Under the pieces are notes generated by a model, which saw nothing but the letters and a program-made list of their open reading frames with translations, was not told where the DNA came from and searched no databases. Positions 1 through 7,816 of a DNA stretch of 16,982 nucleotides are shown here, piece after piece (positions within the stretch are counted from its first letter, which is position 1; each line of letters begins with the position of its first letter). Where the stretch lies: assembly GCA_044375105.1 (NCBI GenBank), contig JBILNK010000090.1, positions 1-16,982 on the forward strand, written 5' to 3'. Position numbers and translations under genes: made by a program. Source of the DNA: JBIKLM01 sp044375105. Lineage in GTDB: Bacteria > Planctomycetota > UBA1135 > GCA-002686595.

Positions 1-421
1 CGGATCGATTGAGGGCCTTCCGTCCGAATTTTCGGGCTCCTAGTATCCGACCCGTCCCACTTCTACGCAAGCGAGGGGCAGAACGCGGGCCAAGTCGGCG
101 CGCGGCGGGGGTTTGCGCTCGATGGGCCCGGGCGGATCCGGGCGCGGTGGCGAGGATTTGGACAGATCGCGATCGGCCCCGCGGGCGGCCGCCGCGGCTG
201 CTCGCCTGCAGAGAGCGGAGCGGCGTGGAGGCCGGCGCCCAGCTCCTCGGACGCTGCTCCCGCGCCGGCCGGGGTTGTTGGACCGGATCCCCTGGCGCTC
301 CGCGTGGTCGGGTTCCGCCGTCGCGGTGCGGCCCCGTTCCGGTCGCCCGCTCGGCTGCGCTCGACAGACGATCGGATCCAGGCCCGTTGGTCCGCAGCCT
401 GCACCGCTGCGTTGCCGCCGG
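1..421. other. Gene-free, GC-rich left edge
   Basis: No convincing gene is seen on either strand. The open frames here read as Arg/Ala/Pro/Gly-rich translations with no motif, which is what non-coding GC-rich DNA gives. The stretch lies 3' of the minus-strand LOG-family gene, whose stop is at 422-424. I see no clear hairpin followed by a T-run. GGATCC occurs several times, but I attach no meaning to it. Confidence 0.6.
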
Positions 422-1246
422 TCAGCCGCCGCCCGAGTCCTGGGGATCGCCCCGCAGGGCGTGCTCGGTCAGGTAGTTGGTGACGTACTCGTAGGCCTCG
501 TCGATCGAGTCCGTGTAGAAGAACAGGTCCAGATCCGAGGCGCTGATCGTGCCGGCCTCGACCATCGGCTCGAACTTGAGGATGCTGTGCCAGTACTCCT
601 TGCCGAACAGCACCAGAGCGACCTTCTTCTTGATCTTGAAGGTCTGCACCAGGGTCAGCACCTCGAAGAACTCGTCCAGGGTCCCGAAGCCGCCCGGCAT
701 CACGATGAAGGCCTTGGCCAGGTAGCTGAACCAAAACTTCCGCATGAAGAAGTAATGGAATTCGAACGACAATCGCCGCGTGATGTAAGGGTTGTCGTTC
801 TGTTCGAAGGGCAGCGAGATGTTGAGTCCGATGTTCTCGCCCTTGGCCTCGGAGGCCCCGCGGTTGGCCGCTTCCATGATACCCGGGCCGCCGCCGGAGC
901 AGACCACGAAGCGTCGGTCGGTGCCTTCGAGCTCCTTGGACCACTTGGTCAGCCGGAAGGCCAGGGTGCGCGCGGCCTCGTAGTAGCGCGACATCGACAG
1001 CACGCGCTCGGCCTGGGCCACGTCGCCGCCGTTGGCCCTGGCTTCGGCGAGCAGCTGCTCGGCCACGTCGCGCGGCTTGATGCGCGCCGAGCCGAAGATC
1101 ACGATGGTGTCGCGGATCTTGAATTCGCGGAAGCGCTCCTCGGGCTCGGCATATTCCGCCAGGATGCGCAGGGGCCGCGCAGCGGTGCTGTTGAGGAAGG
1201 CCTCGTTCTTGTACGCCTTGACGGCGCGGTAGCGGTTCTCGGGCAT
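422..1246 (-). CDS. LOG-family Rossmann-fold nucleotide-binding protein (TIGR00730-like)
   Basis: A 274-residue cytoplasmic protein of the LOG / lysine-decarboxylase-like family. Characterised members are nucleotide 5'-monophosphate phosphoribohydrolases that cleave the N-glycosidic bond of nucleoside monophosphates, including cytokinin precursors. Seen directly: the Rossmann strand IVIFGSAR (residues 48-55), the phosphate-binding loop SGGGPGIMEAANRG (117-130), an Arg-Lys pair (R169, K170) and the family signature PGGFGTLDE (184-192). The last two correspond to the substrate-binding and catalytic region of the family. The protein has an N-terminal extension of about 45 residues, and its length fits the longer LOG subgroup. 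The ATG start gives MPENRYRAVK; no Shine-Dalgarno sequence precedes it. It lies 61 bases downstream of the zinc-ribbon gene on the same strand, so the two may share a transcript. The family is certain; the in vivo substrate is not. Confidence 0.93.
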   Translation of the reverse strand: MPENRYRAVKAYKNEAFLNSTAARPLRILAEYAEPEERFREFKIRDTIVIFGSARIKPRDVAEQLLAEARANGGDVAQAERVLSMSRYYEAARTLAFRLTKWSKELEGTDRRFVVCSGGGPGIMEAANRGASEAKGENIGLNISLPFEQNDNPYITRRLSFEFHYFFMRKFWFSYLAKAFIVMPGGFGTLDEFFEVLTLVQTFKIKKKVALVLFGKEYWHSILKFEPMVEAGTISASDLDLFFYTDSIDEAYEYVTNYLTEHALRGDPQDSGGG

Positions 1247-1307
1247 GGTCGGGGCGGTCGCGGCGCCTGCGGGCGGCGCGCCAGGGAAATGGCGCGGCGC
1301 GGGGACC

Positions 1308-2351
1308 TCAGCGGGTGCCCGGCGCCGTGAAGAGCGCGCGATGGTAGGCCACCCGCCAGCCGAGGCGCTCCATGCGGCCCGGTTCCGTGCCTGGATCGCG
1401 GTTCTCGACGATCAGCCGGACGCTGCCCGCGTTGGCCGCCAGCTGCCGTGCGGCCTGGACAGCGGCGGGGTCCAGGGGCCCCGGGTCCCCGAGCAAGGCC
1501 AGCGGCCCGCGCTGCCAAAGGCCCGCCGGGCGCCGCGCCGCGCCCTCGCCCAGCCACAGCGGTCTCCAGCCGCCCAGCCCCACCTCGGGCCGGAGCGGCC
1601 CGCCGAGCCAAGCCTGGCTCCAGCTCCCCAGCTCTTCGGGCGGCACCGACCGGCCAGCGGGGAGCGCCCCGGGGGCCTCGAGCCCCAGCTCGAGCTGCAG
1701 GACCGCCTCGAACCCTGCCAACCGCCAGCCCTGCCCCTGCAGCCTGGCGAGCAGGTCCTCGCCGCCCGATTCCACCGGCAGAGCCAGACGACCGCCCGGC
1801 TCGGGCGAGGGCACCGCTCGCTCCCCGGACAGGTCCGCCGCCCGCGAGCGCCCCGCAGCCGAACCGGGCGCCCCGCGGGGCCGCGCCAGCCGCCAACACC
1901 AGCCCCCGGCGCTGGGCCAGCCTCGAAAGCCCCCGAGCTCGCGGTCCAGGACGCCCACGGCGGCCCACCTGTCCGCCAGGGAGGCCAGGGCCGCGCTCTC
2001 CAGGCTCCACAGGGACCCCGCAGCAGGCTCGGCCTCGGCCGCCATCTCCCCCGCGGCGGAGTCCCCAGCCAGCGTCGCTCCCTTGGCCCGCGCTCGCGCG
2101 AACAGGGCCTCCAGGTCCGCTTCGCGCCGGCGCTCCTTCTCGAGCGCCTGCTCGAAGCGCTCGGCGCTCTGCCCGGCGCGCCCGCTGGCCCGCTCTAAGG
2201 CCCGCTGCCAGTCCTGCTCGCCGGGCGCCGGCTTGCCGCCGCCCTCGGCCTGCCCCGGCGCACGCCAGCGGATGACCCGCTCCGTGCGCCCATCCACATC
2301 CAGCCGCGCCGCGCAGCGCGGGCACTCGACACGCAGCTCCTTGGCACTCAT
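1308..2351 (-). CDS. Zinc-ribbon/coiled-coil protein with a possible GNAT-like C-terminal region
   Basis: A 347-residue protein beginning MSAKELRVECPRCAARLDVD. The CxxC (C10, C13) followed by a short strand matches small zinc-ribbon proteins that carry 'CPxC-x-LxVD' at the start. It is followed by a charged, predicted coiled-coil stretch rich in Glu, Arg and Ala (about 45-95, with ERFEQALEKERRREADLE). Only one CxxC is visible, so zinc binding may need a partner chain. The rest (about 105-347) is Gly/Leu/Trp-rich. Its last 50 residues (LAANAGSVRLIVENRD then MERLGWRVAYHRALF) resemble the end of GNAT acetyltransferases, where 'VxLxVExxN' is followed by 'YxxLGFxxxy'. The acetyl-CoA loop (R/QxxGxG/A) is not evident, so the GNAT link is weak. 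The ATG at 2349-2351 is chosen because it sits just before the zinc ribbon; the frame is open far upstream, but only as a shadow. Likely co-transcribed with the LOG gene. Confidence 0.75.
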   Translation of the reverse strand: MSAKELRVECPRCAARLDVDGRTERVIRWRAPGQAEGGGKPAPGEQDWQRALERASGRAGQSAERFEQALEKERRREADLEALFARARAKGATLAGDSAAGEMAAEAEPAAGSLWSLESAALASLADRWAAVGVLDRELGGFRGWPSAGGWCWRLARPRGAPGSAAGRSRAADLSGERAVPSPEPGGRLALPVESGGEDLLARLQGQGWRLAGFEAVLQLELGLEAPGALPAGRSVPPEELGSWSQAWLGGPLRPEVGLGGWRPLWLGEGAARRPAGLWQRGPLALLGDPGPLDPAAVQAARQLAANAGSVRLIVENRDPGTEPGRMERLGWRVAYHRALFTAPGTR

Positions 2352-2473
2352 GCCGTGAGCATCCGCGCTTTGGCACGCCGCTCGCAAGAGCCCCGCCCCG
2401 TCGCCTTCCGAGCCGGCTCGAAGCACCGGCCGACGGGACCCCCACCCGAGCCCCCGCAACCGCGCTTCCCACC

Positions 2474-2614
2474 ATGCTCCCCGCCCCGCTGCCCCACGAC
2501 CCCACCGGCAGGCCGGCGCACCGCCCCCTGCGCCGCGAAACCCTCGATTTGTGGATCGGCCTGCTGGTTTGGTCCCTGGCGATGGCCCTGGCCCTGTTCC
2601 GCCTCGCGCCCTGA
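2474..2614 (+). CDS. Putative 46-residue single-pass membrane protein
   Basis: A short ATG-to-TGA frame. The N-terminal half is Pro/Arg/His-rich (MLPAPLPHDPTGR...). It is followed by RRETLDLW, then one strongly hydrophobic helix (about residues 27-43: WIGLLVWSLAMALALF) and a short tail RLAP. This is the layout of a small inner-membrane protein with a basic cytoplasmic N-terminus. It diverges from the zinc-ribbon gene (122 bases between starts) and converges on the amidohydrolase gene. There is no Shine-Dalgarno sequence, as for its neighbours. I do not recognise a family. The case rests on the helix lying cleanly between a start and a stop in otherwise unassigned DNA; chance is possible in this composition. 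Confidence 0.45.
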   Translation: MLPAPLPHDPTGRPAHRPLRRETLDLWIGLLVWSLAMALALFRLAP

Positions 2615-2842
2615 TCGCCGAATGCGCCCGTGCGGTAGCGCCGCCGAGCTCGCGGGGGGCCGCAGGTTGCCCGCGAGCGATCCGCTCCGCTCCGGCGACC
2701 GCTCCGGAGCCCGAGGGAACCAGGGCCGAGCGCCCCGCCCTCGGGAGCGGATCCCGATCGAGGAGCGCGGCCCGCCGAGCTCCCGGCCCATCGGTCTCGC
2801 CGGCTGCGCTCCACCGGCAATCCTGACCCGCAGGAGCCCCTT

Positions 2843-2879
2843 GCGCTCGCCGAACCCGCTCAGCGGGCATGGCGAGCGC
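2843..2879. terminator. Nested perfect hairpin between convergent genes
   Basis: An outer 9-bp stem (GCGCTCGCC at 2843-2851 with GGCGAGCGC at 2871-2879) encloses 3-base bulges on each side (gaa and cat). Inside is a 5-bp stem, CCCGC (2855-2859) with GCGGG (2863-2867), around a 3-base loop. All 14 pairs are perfect. It begins 11 bases beyond the TAG stop of the amidohydrolase gene (2891-2893, minus strand) and lies 3' of the small plus-strand ORF. It therefore fits a terminator for one or both converging transcripts. No T-run follows on either side, so it would have to act without a U-tract or as an RNA-stabilising stem. Confidence 0.6.
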
Positions 2880-2890
2880 CGCGCCGGAGA

Positions 2891-5800
2891 CTACTTGCCC
2901 AGGTGCGGGTCGCGCAGGCGGGCGCGGAAGCGCTCCGTCAGCCGGGTCTGGTGGTTCTCCAGGGAGGTTTCGCGGCCATCGATCCAGACGCGCTCGACGC
3001 GCGCCGTGGGCTCGAAGATTTCGCCCCGCACCAGCACCAGGTCCGCGCGCTTGCCGGGCGTCAGGCTGCCGAGTTCGTGCTCGAGGCCGAGGATCCGGGC
3101 CGGGTACAGACTGGCCGCGCGCAGGGCCTCTTCGTCGGACAGGCCGAAGGCCGCGGCGAATCCGGCGTGGTAGCAGAGGTTGCGCGGGTTCTCGTCCTGG
3201 TTGGTGAAGATCGCGAAGGGCACGCCGGCGCGGGCCAGGAGGGCCGGCGTGGCGTAGGGCGCGTCGTAGGGCGCAAAGCCGTCGCTGGGCAGGTCGAGCA
3301 CCGGCCCATACACCACCGGCAGCCCGGCCTCCCGCAGGGCCGGCAGCACCTTGTAGGCCTGGCGCGCGCCGTAGAGCACCGCGTCGAGCTTCAAGTCCTT
3401 GGCGAAGCGCAGGGCCGCCAGGATCGTGTGGGCGTCGTCCGCGTGCAGCGCCACGCGGCCCTGGCCCAGGGCATATGCTGCCAGGGCCTCGGCGCGCGGA
3501 TCGAAGGGCGGCGGCGGCAGGCCCGCGCTGCGGCGCTCCTCGACGATGCGTCCGTACTGCTGGGCGGCTTCGAAGCGCGTGCGCAGGCCGCGCAGCTGGC
3601 GTTCCTGACGCTCCTTGCGCTCGCCCTCCGCCTCGGGATCCTGGCGCGGGAAGCCGACGTGCAGCATGTCGTCCTGGCGATAGAGCATCTCTTCCCAGGT
3701 GTCGCCGGCGAGCCGCACGACCGCCGAGCGGCCGGCGATGGCGCCAAAGCTGCGCGGGATGCTCTGCGCGCGGGTCATGCCGTTGAAGCGCGTGACCCCG
3801 ATGTGGGCCGAATCCGCGTTGATCGAAGAGGCCACCGAGAGGTCCGGCTGGTCGCCGCCCATCTCGATGGTGTCGTCCGTGGCGCGCACCGCGCCGATCT
3901 CCGCCAGGCCCAGGCTGGTGCCGAGGCCGATCAGACCGGGATAGAGGTGCATCCCGGCGGCGTCGATGCGCGTGGCCCCGCGCGGCAGCTCGAGCCCGCG
4001 GCCCAGGGCCGCGATGCGCTCGCCGGAGACCAGCAGCGTGCCGTCTTCGATCACCTCGCCGGCGCCGGTGTGGATCGTGGCGCCCACGATCGCCATCCAG
4101 GCGCCCTCCTCGACGGCCAAGGCCGCGCCGGCCACGGCCGGCGGCGCGGGCGGAGGCGCCTCCGCGAGCCCGAAGGCGTCCCGGCGCTCGAACACCAGCC
4201 GGCCCTCGACGAAGGTCAGGAGCACTTTGGAGCGCACGCCCAAGGGATCGCCGTCGAGCACCGCCAGGTCGGCGTCCTTGCCGACCTCCAGGCTGCCGAC
4301 GCGATCGGCGACGCCGAGTTGCTCGGCCGGATTCAAGGTCACGAGACGCAGGGCCGCGACCGGGTCCATGGCCGCATAGCCCACGGACTTGGCGGCCTCG
4401 TGGTACATGTGCCGCACCAGCTCGTCCGAGTCCGACTTGATCGAGGCCTGGGCGCCGGCCTCGATCAGCAGGGCTGCGTTGGAGGGCACGGCCTCGTAGG
4501 CCTCGACCTTGTAGGCCCACCAGTCGGAAAAGGTGGAAATGCCCGAACCGTTGGCGGCGATCTCGCGCGCCACCTTGAAGGCCTCCAGGGCGTGGTGCAA
4601 GGTCCCGACCTTGAAGCCGAAATGCCGCGCGGCGCGCAGCAGCATCAAGATCTCGTCGGCGCGGTAGCTGTGGGCGTGCACCACCAGGCGCCCGCTGAGC
4701 ACGCCTTCCAGGGCTTCGAGGCGCACGTCGCGCCGCGGCGGCAGGGGATCCTCGCCGCGCTCGACCAACGCAGCATGGGCGGCCCACTCCGCTTGGTATT
4801 CGCGGGCGCGCTCGAAGGCGCGATAGAGCAGCGCCTCGACGCCCAGGCGCGTGCCGGGGAAGCGCTGGCCCGGGGCGCCCCAGTTGGAGCGCTTGGGGTT
4901 CTCGCCGAGCGCGAACTTGATGCCCTGGGGCCCGACCTCGAAGCGCAGATCCTCGGCGCGGGCGGCGCGGCCGCGCAGCTTGAGCAGCTCGGAACGCCCG
5001 CCGATCGTATTGGCGGAGCCGTGCAGGATCTGGATCAGGGTCGTGCCGCCGGCCAGGGCGCGGTAGAGCCCGATGTCCTCCGCATCGACCACGTCGGTCA
5101 TGTCGACGTCGGCGGTGATCGAAAAGGTGCCCTCGTTGACCCCGCGGCTGATGGCCATGTGCGAGTGGGTGTCGATGGCACCCGGGGCCAGATGCCAAGC
5201 GGCGCCGTCCAGCACGGTCAGTTCCGGCGGGAAAGCGAGCTTCTCGCCCAACGCGCGGATGCGGCCGTCCTCGACCCACAGGTCGCCGCGGAAGGCCGGC
5301 TGGCGGGCCGTGTGCAGCCAGGCCCCGCGGATGCCGAAGGCGGCGGGCAGCTCGAGCCGCGGCTGGCGCTCGGCGTCGGTCTCGATCGGGTGGTCGGGCA
5401 GATAACGCGGGCCGTCGGCCGCCTTTTCGTCCGCCGCTTTTTCGTCGGTCGCTGCGCCCGCAGCGGTCGCAGCGTCCCCGCCGGGGGCCTGGGCGAGGGC
5501 TGGGGCCGCGTCGGGCGCCGCGCCGCTCGGGGCCGCGCCCGGCTCGGCAACCTGCTCGGCGGGCGGGCTGCCCGCTGCGGGCGCTGCGGCGGCCACCTCA
5601 CCGCCGGCGGGTGCGGCCGGCTGCTCCGAGCCCTTGGGCGCGCTGTCCGAGGCGTCCTTCGGCTTTTCGGCCCGCTCGGTCTTGTCCCCGTCCGCGGGTT
5701 CCGCGGCGCGCCAGGGATAGCCCTCGACCAGCAGCACCCGGACCTTGGCCTTTTCGTCCGTCAGCGGATCGCCGCTCCACAGGGCCAGATCGGCGCCGTC

Positions 5801-7204
5801 GCCGACCGCCAGGGTCCCGTCCTGGGCCCCCGGCCAGCGCTCGGCAAAAGCGGCGCCGGTCAAGGCCGCCAAAGCGCGCTCGCGGGGCAGGCCCGCTTTG
5901 ACCGCGGTGCGCAGCGCCCCCAGCAGGTCAGCGGGCGAGCGCAGGCCGCTGCCAAGCGCGATCGGCAGCCCGGTCTCGGCCAAAGCGCGCAGGTTGTCGC
6001 GCTGGCGCTCCCACTCGAGGCGCCGCTCGAGGCGCTCGGCCAGGGGCGCGCGATAGACGAAGGGCTTGGGGGTTTCGGCGGTTGCGTCGGAATCCGACGC
6101 GGACTCCGGCCCGTCCGACTGCGGGGCCTGCGCGGCGATCGCAGCGGCCGGCGGCGCCGGCGCTTCAACCGCTGCGGGCGCGGCCCCAGCGGCAGCGGGA
6201 GCGGCGGCGGAATCGACAGCGGGAGCGGCGGCAGCGGCCTCGTCCGGCGCGGCCTCGCCCTTGGGCTTTTCGCGCGGGTCCGGGACCTCCTTGCCCCAAT
6301 CCAGGTCGAGCACCAGGGGCAGGCCGACCTGGGTCAGCTGGCCCGCGATCTCGAAGCCCTCGCCCACGCCGAGCAATCCGAGCTCGAGCCCGAACTCGCG
6401 GGCCAAGCGCAGGGCGCGCTCGAGATCGCGGCTGTCGTCGGCCTCGAACCAGAGCCGCTCGCCGCCGAGCAGCAGGAGCCCGGCCTCGAGGTCCGGGTCG
6501 TGGGGTCCGCGCGGATCCTGTTTGCCTGCGGCGCGGCGCGCTTCGATCAGGCCCTGGCGCTCCGCGTCGTAGAAGAACTGCCGCAGCTGCGCAAAGGCGC
6601 CCATCAGCGTTTCGGGATAGCCATCGCCGCGCGCTTCGAAGCTGCCGATCTGGCCCGCCTGCTCGAGCGCCACCAGATCCCGCGGCGCGCCTTCGCGCAG
6701 CGCGACCAGCGCGGATTGCCCGGCCAGCAGATCGCCGCCCGGCGACAGGCGCGCCCAGGCGAAGCCCGCCTGGCGATAGCCCTCGAGCAGCTTGTCGTCC
6801 AGTACCAAGGCGTCGGCGGCGCGGAACGCGGGCCGCAGGCCCTTGCGCCCGGCGAGCTGCATGTCGATGCGCACGTCGCGCTGGGTGTCGAGCGGGCGGT
6901 CGCGCTCGAGCACCACGGCGGGCTCCTCGACGCCGCGCCGCGCCCAGGCGTCGAAGAAGGCCGGCAGGCACAGCTGGCCGGCGCCTTCGATGCGCTCGAG
7001 GCCGGGGGGCAGGGGCGCATCCGCCGCTTGGATCGCAGCGATGCGGCCGCCGCGCAGGATCAGCGTGTGGCGCGGCGCATCCGCGGACGGGTCGAGGCGC
7101 ACGTCCACCAGGGCGGCGTCGGGCGGGGGCAGGAAGGCGCGCTGGGCCAGGGCCGCGGGGGCGGCGACGAACAGGGCCAGGCAGCACAGGAACGGGATGC
7201 GCAT
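2891..7204 (-). CDS. Exported triple amidohydrolase-like fusion protein
   Basis: A 1437-residue protein with a signal peptide (MRIPFLCCLALFVAAPAALA, cut before Q21), so it probably acts outside the inner membrane. It contains three amidohydrolase-superfamily units. Unit A (about 22-505) has the entry strand and a C-terminal 'DGTLAVGDGADLALWSGDPL' cap, but W87 and R89 stand where HxH should be. Unit B (about 601-1025) looks active: HSH (H680, H682), HAH (H843, H845), HH (H870, H871) and the Asp pair (D925, D927) in IKSDSDE. Unit C (about 1036-1437) has GTS at the HxH site, HAD for HAH, and TNQD for SDSD, so it is degenerate. Two Ala/Pro/Glu-rich linkers are present: about 305-381, inside unit A, and about 499-600, between A and B. 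Exported fused amidohydrolases of about 1000 residues (an intact plus a degenerate unit) are known to me; a third unit is less usual. The family suggests hydrolysis of C-N bonds in a small cyclic or peptide-like substrate; the substrate is unknown. Start chosen by the signal peptide. Confidence 0.9.
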   Translation of the reverse strand: MRIPFLCCLALFVAAPAALAQRAFLPPPDAALVDVRLDPSADAPRHTLILRGGRIAAIQAADAPLPPGLERIEGAGQLCLPAFFDAWARRGVEEPAVVLERDRPLDTQRDVRIDMQLAGRKGLRPAFRAADALVLDDKLLEGYRQAGFAWARLSPGGDLLAGQSALVALREGAPRDLVALEQAGQIGSFEARGDGYPETLMGAFAQLRQFFYDAERQGLIEARRAAGKQDPRGPHDPDLEAGLLLLGGERLWFEADDSRDLERALRLAREFGLELGLLGVGEGFEIAGQLTQVGLPLVLDLDWGKEVPDPREKPKGEAAPDEAAAAAPAVDSAAAPAAAGAAPAAVEAPAPPAAAIAAQAPQSDGPESASDSDATAETPKPFVYRAPLAERLERRLEWERQRDNLRALAETGLPIALGSGLRSPADLLGALRTAVKAGLPRERALAALTGAAFAERWPGAQDGTLAVGDGADLALWSGDPLTDEKAKVRVLLVEGYPWRAAEPADGDKTERAEKPKDASDSAPKGSEQPAAPAGGEVAAAAPAAGSPPAEQVAEPGAAPSGAAPDAAPALAQAPGGDAATAAGAATDEKAADEKAADGPRYLPDHPIETDAERQPRLELPAAFGIRGAWLHTARQPAFRGDLWVEDGRIRALGEKLAFPPELTVLDGAAWHLAPGAIDTHSHMAISRGVNEGTFSITADVDMTDVVDAEDIGLYRALAGGTTLIQILHGSANTIGGRSELLKLRGRAARAEDLRFEVGPQGIKFALGENPKRSNWGAPGQRFPGTRLGVEALLYRAFERAREYQAEWAAHAALVERGEDPLPPRRDVRLEALEGVLSGRLVVHAHSYRADEILMLLRAARHFGFKVGTLHHALEAFKVAREIAANGSGISTFSDWWAYKVEAYEAVPSNAALLIEAGAQASIKSDSDELVRHMYHEAAKSVGYAAMDPVAALRLVTLNPAEQLGVADRVGSLEVGKDADLAVLDGDPLGVRSKVLLTFVEGRLVFERRDAFGLAEAPPPAPPAVAGAALAVEEGAWMAIVGATIHTGAGEVIEDGTLLVSGERIAALGRGLELPRGATRIDAAGMHLYPGLIGLGTSLGLAEIGAVRATDDTIEMGGDQPDLSVASSINADSAHIGVTRFNGMTRAQSIPRSFGAIAGRSAVVRLAGDTWEEMLYRQDDMLHVGFPRQDPEAEGERKERQERQLRGLRTRFEAAQQYGRIVEERRSAGLPPPPFDPRAEALAAYALGQGRVALHADDAHTILAALRFAKDLKLDAVLYGARQAYKVLPALREAGLPVVYGPVLDLPSDGFAPYDAPYATPALLARAGVPFAIFTNQDENPRNLCYHAGFAAAFGLSDEEALRAASLYPARILGLEHELGSLTPGKRADLVLVRGEIFEPTARVERVWIDGRETSLENHQTRLTERFRARLRDPHLGK

Positions 7205-7744
7205 GGGCGGACTCGGGCTCGGGCTCGGGACGGGCCGATTCTGCCGAGCGGGGCGGGCCGCCGATAGCACCGAACCGGACGGGCCGGATCCGCTGGGCCG
7301 GTCTTTGCGGGCCGCTGGCGGGGCGGGCAGGGCGGGCTGCCGGACCCAAGCGCCCCACGCGATCGGTGCCCGGCCGCGCTGCCCCGCGACGCGCCGCTCG
7401 GCTCCTGCTGGGAGCCCTTGGATCGTTGCGCAGCCACCTCGGCGGGCCGAACGCTGTCCGTTCAGGTCCGCAAGCGGCAAGGGGCTCGAATTCGCCCGCA
7501 GCCGCGAGGCCGCAGCGGAGGCGCCGAAACACGGGGCGTGCGGGAATCGTGTGGGCAACACAGCCCCGCGGCTTTCCGGCACGCCCGCAGACACGAGTCC
7601 AGCGATCCCGCGGAGGCCCTGGAGCTCCGTCGCCGATCGCGCCGCCGCACCGCCCGATCCAAGCAACGGGAAGACCGCCCGGTCGGCGGCGGAACGCAGG
7701 GGCCCCGGGAGCTCCAGAGCAAGGGACAGGGCCGTGCCATGCAC

Positions 7745-7776
7745 CGCTTCAGGCACCCACACAACTTCCTGAAGCG
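7745..7776. promoter_or_regulatory. Perfect 9-bp inverted repeat upstream of the pqiA-like gene
   Basis: CGCTTCAGG (7745-7753) and its exact reverse complement CCTGAAGCG (7768-7776) flank a 14-base spacer. It is followed by CCC and an A6 run and lies about 40 bases before the GTG start at 7817. A two-turn spacing between the half-site centres (23 bases) fits a dimeric repressor or activator site. A hairpin in a minus-strand transcript is the alternative. No regulator gene lies in the window. Confidence 0.4.
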
Positions 7777-7804
7777 CCCAAAAAACAGCGCCCCGGGCCC
7801 TGCG

Positions 7805-7810
7805 TAGACT
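7805..7810 (+). promoter_or_regulatory. Possible -10 element for a leaderless pqiA-like mRNA
   Basis: TAGACT (four of six matches to TATAAT) ends six bases before the GTG start at 7817. Transcription would then begin at or next to the start codon, giving a leaderless mRNA, which fits the missing ribosome-binding site. No good -35 element is seen at 16-18 bases, only an A-rich stretch. This is a weak match on its own. Confidence 0.3.
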
Positions 7811-7816
7811 GCGCCC

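Larger units (their letters stand above)
7205..7816. other. Gene-free divergent intergenic region
   Basis: This stretch lies between the divergent amidohydrolase and pqiA-like starts and must hold the promoters of both. Frames crossing it are Arg/Pro/Gly-rich shadows. The amidohydrolase side has a short direct repeat of CGGGCT (about 7212-7230) immediately before its start and no Shine-Dalgarno sequence. The pqiA side holds a 9-bp dyad (7745-7776), an A6 run and a possible -10 element, listed separately. No other structure was found. Confidence 0.6.

Noticed and set aside
1099..2820. A 573-codon minus-strand frame over the zinc-ribbon gene
   Set aside because: Arg/Gly/Ala-rich with no motif. 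The zinc-ribbon frame has clear family features in the same place.
2903..7267. A 1454-codon open frame on the plus strand, antisense to the amidohydrolase gene
   Set aside because: Its product is a Gly/Gln/His/Val/Arg-rich string with no domain. It is the expected mirror of a GC-rich gene with strong third-position bias.
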